From Aquimarina sp. (GTDB lineage: Bacteria > Bacteroidota > Bacteroidia > Flavobacteriales > Flavobacteriaceae): a DNA stretch of 6,433 nt. Positions 5,338 to 6,433 of this stretch are shown here, piece by piece. A model generated the notes under the pieces. That model had not been told where the DNA came from. It saw only the letters and a list, made by a program, of their open reading frames with translations, and searched no databases. The first letter of the stretch is position 1; each line of letters starts with the position of its first letter. The DNA is taken from assembly GCA_002697475.1 (NCBI GenBank), contig NZVW01000172.1:9089-15521 (forward strand), written 5' to 3'. Position numbers and translations under genes: made by a program.

Positions 5338-6433
5338 TTAAAGCTTTTTAGCATTTTTAACTTTGGTATTTGTTAAGGCTAAGTTTAAAACTTCACTCAT
5401 ATCCTTGACATAATGTAAAGTCAGTCCTTTCAAGTATTCTGGTTTAATCTCTGCAATATCTCTTTTATTATCTTCACATAAGAGTATCTCTTTAATTCTT
5501 GCTCTTTTTGCCGCAAGAATTTTTTCCTTAATACCACCTACAGGAAGAACTTTACCCCTTAATGTAATTTCACCTGTCATAGCTATACTCTTTTTTACTT
5601 TTCTTTGAGTAAATAGAGAAACTAAAGAAGTTAGCATGGTAATTCCGGCACTAGGTCCATCCTTAGGTGTAGCACCTTCAGGAACGTGAATATGTACATT
5701 ATACTTATCAAAAATATCAGGGTTAATACCAAGTTCTTCTGCATTAGACTTAATATATTCCATGGCAATGGTAGCAGATTCCTTCATAACTTTACCCAGG
5801 TTACCGGTAATATTAAGATTGCCTTTACCTTTTGATAGTATAGATTCAATAAATAATATGTCTCCACCAACGCTTGTCCAGGCTAAACCAGTGACAACCC
5901 CTGCTACATCATTATTTTCGTACTTATCTCTTTCCAATCTCGGAGCACCTAGAATATCCACAACATCTTCATTGGTCACTTTGATATTATACTCCTCCTC
6001 CATTGCCAGATTTTTTGCGGCGTATCTTACCATTTTGGCAATTTGTTTTTCGAGACCCCTAACACCGGATTCTCTGGTATATCCTTCAATAATTTTTTCT
6101 AACTGAGCTTTACCAATTTTAAGATGTGAAGTATCCAGTCCATGTTCTTTTAATTGTTTTGGTAGTAAATGCTGTTTAGCTATTTCTACTTTCTCCTCGA
6201 TAGTATAACCAGTGACATGAATAATTTCCATTCTGTCCCGCAATGCTGGTTGGATGGTATTAAGGCTATTCGAAGTAGCGATGAACATTACCTTAGAAAG
6301 ATCAAATCCTAATTCCAGGAAATTATCATGAAACTCATTATTCTGTTCCGGATCTAAAACTTCTAGTAGCGCAGATGATGGATCACCTTGATTACCCACA
6401 GAAAGTTTGTCTATTTCGTCCAAGACAAAAACC
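5338..6433 (-). CDS. lon: ATP-dependent Lon protease, C-terminal part (5' end beyond window)
   Basis: Lon unfolds and degrades damaged and regulatory proteins in the cytoplasm as an ATP-driven hexamer. The frame is open through the right edge, so only the last 364 residues of a protein that is usually about 800 are present. From the edge inwards one sees Walker B VFVLDEIDKL (6432-6406), then sensor-1 IATSNSLNTI and the Arg-finger segment PALRDRMEII. Next come the sensor-2 region YTRESGVRGLEKQI, AWTSVGGDILFIE opening the protease domain, PKDGPSAGITM with catalytic Ser (codon 5652-5650), and LPVGGIKEKILAAKRA with catalytic Lys (codon 5529-5527). The Ser-Lys dyad is intact, so this is an active Lon type and not a degenerate copy. 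The C-terminus ends in a short basic tail, NTKVKNAKKL. The apparent start near 6423 is only the Leu of Walker B, not a real start codon. The N-terminal substrate-binding domain and Walker A lie outside the window. Confidence 0.97.
   Translation of the reverse strand, partial: VFVLDEIDKLSVGNQGDPSSALLEVLDPEQNNEFHDNFLELGFDLSKVMFIATSNSLNTIQPALRDRMEIIHVTGYTIEEKVEIAKQHLLPKQLKEHGLDTSHLKIGKAQLEKIIEGYTRESGVRGLEKQIAKMVRYAAKNLAMEEEYNIKVTNEDVVDILGAPRLERDKYENNDVAGVVTGLAWTSVGGDILFIESILSKGKGNLNITGNLGKVMKESATIAMEYIKSNAEELGINPDIFDKYNVHIHVPEGATPKDGPSAGITMLTSLVSLFTQRKVKKSIAMTGEITLRGKVLPVGGIKEKILAAKRARIKEILLCEDNKRDIAEIKPEYLKGLTLHYVKDMSEVLNLALTNTKVKNAKKL

Noticed and set aside
5762..6106. Plus-strand frame of 114 codons within lon
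   Set aside because: It is the antisense of the highly conserved Lon AAA+/protease junction, and its Ser/Leu/Pro-rich product is typical of a shadow frame.

Overview
The window is AT-rich chromosomal DNA from a member of the Bacteroidota, most likely a Cytophagia- or Flavobacteriia-like free-living bacterium. Three things point there. It has a type IX secretion component gene (porQ), a system restricted to that phylum. Several genes have boxes matching the Bacteroidota promoter element TAnnTTTG and lack Shine-Dalgarno sequences. Predicted signal peptides end just before a Gln, as is common in the phylum. I cannot name the genus from sequence alone.

Layout from left to right. Positions 1-1192 (minus strand) hold a compact pair: a divergent TruA-family pseudouridine synthase, followed after 2 nt by a MOSC-domain protein that runs off the left edge. 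Divergent to it, on the plus strand, is a small BON-like plus LysM protein resembling E. coli Kbp/YgaU (1340-1717), closed by a clear intrinsic terminator. Next is a 219-bp spacer with a perfect 9-bp inverted repeat, three helically phased AACGATT-like repeats and a promoter. This spacer leads to an unrecognised 115-residue secreted protein (1937-2284). Converging on that gene from the right is a porQ-cmk operon (4049 down to 2326, minus strand) whose genes overlap by 4 nt. A stand-alone MreB-like actin gene (4211-5248, plus strand) diverges from porQ. A strong bidirectional hairpin separates it from lon (minus strand), whose 5' part lies beyond the right edge.

Most genes are housekeeping or envelope genes: tRNA modification, dCMP/CMP phosphorylation, ATP-dependent proteolysis, an actin-like filament protein and T9SS assembly. 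From memory, cmk, porQ and lon are often close together in Bacteroidota; here the actin-like gene sits between lon and porQ in the opposite direction. No mobile element, CRISPR array, tRNA or rRNA was seen. I see no convincing new multi-gene system. The features most worth a second look are the altered active-site loop of the TruA homologue and its coupling to the MOSC gene, the solitary MreB paralogue, and the densely patterned regulatory region in front of the small secreted protein.
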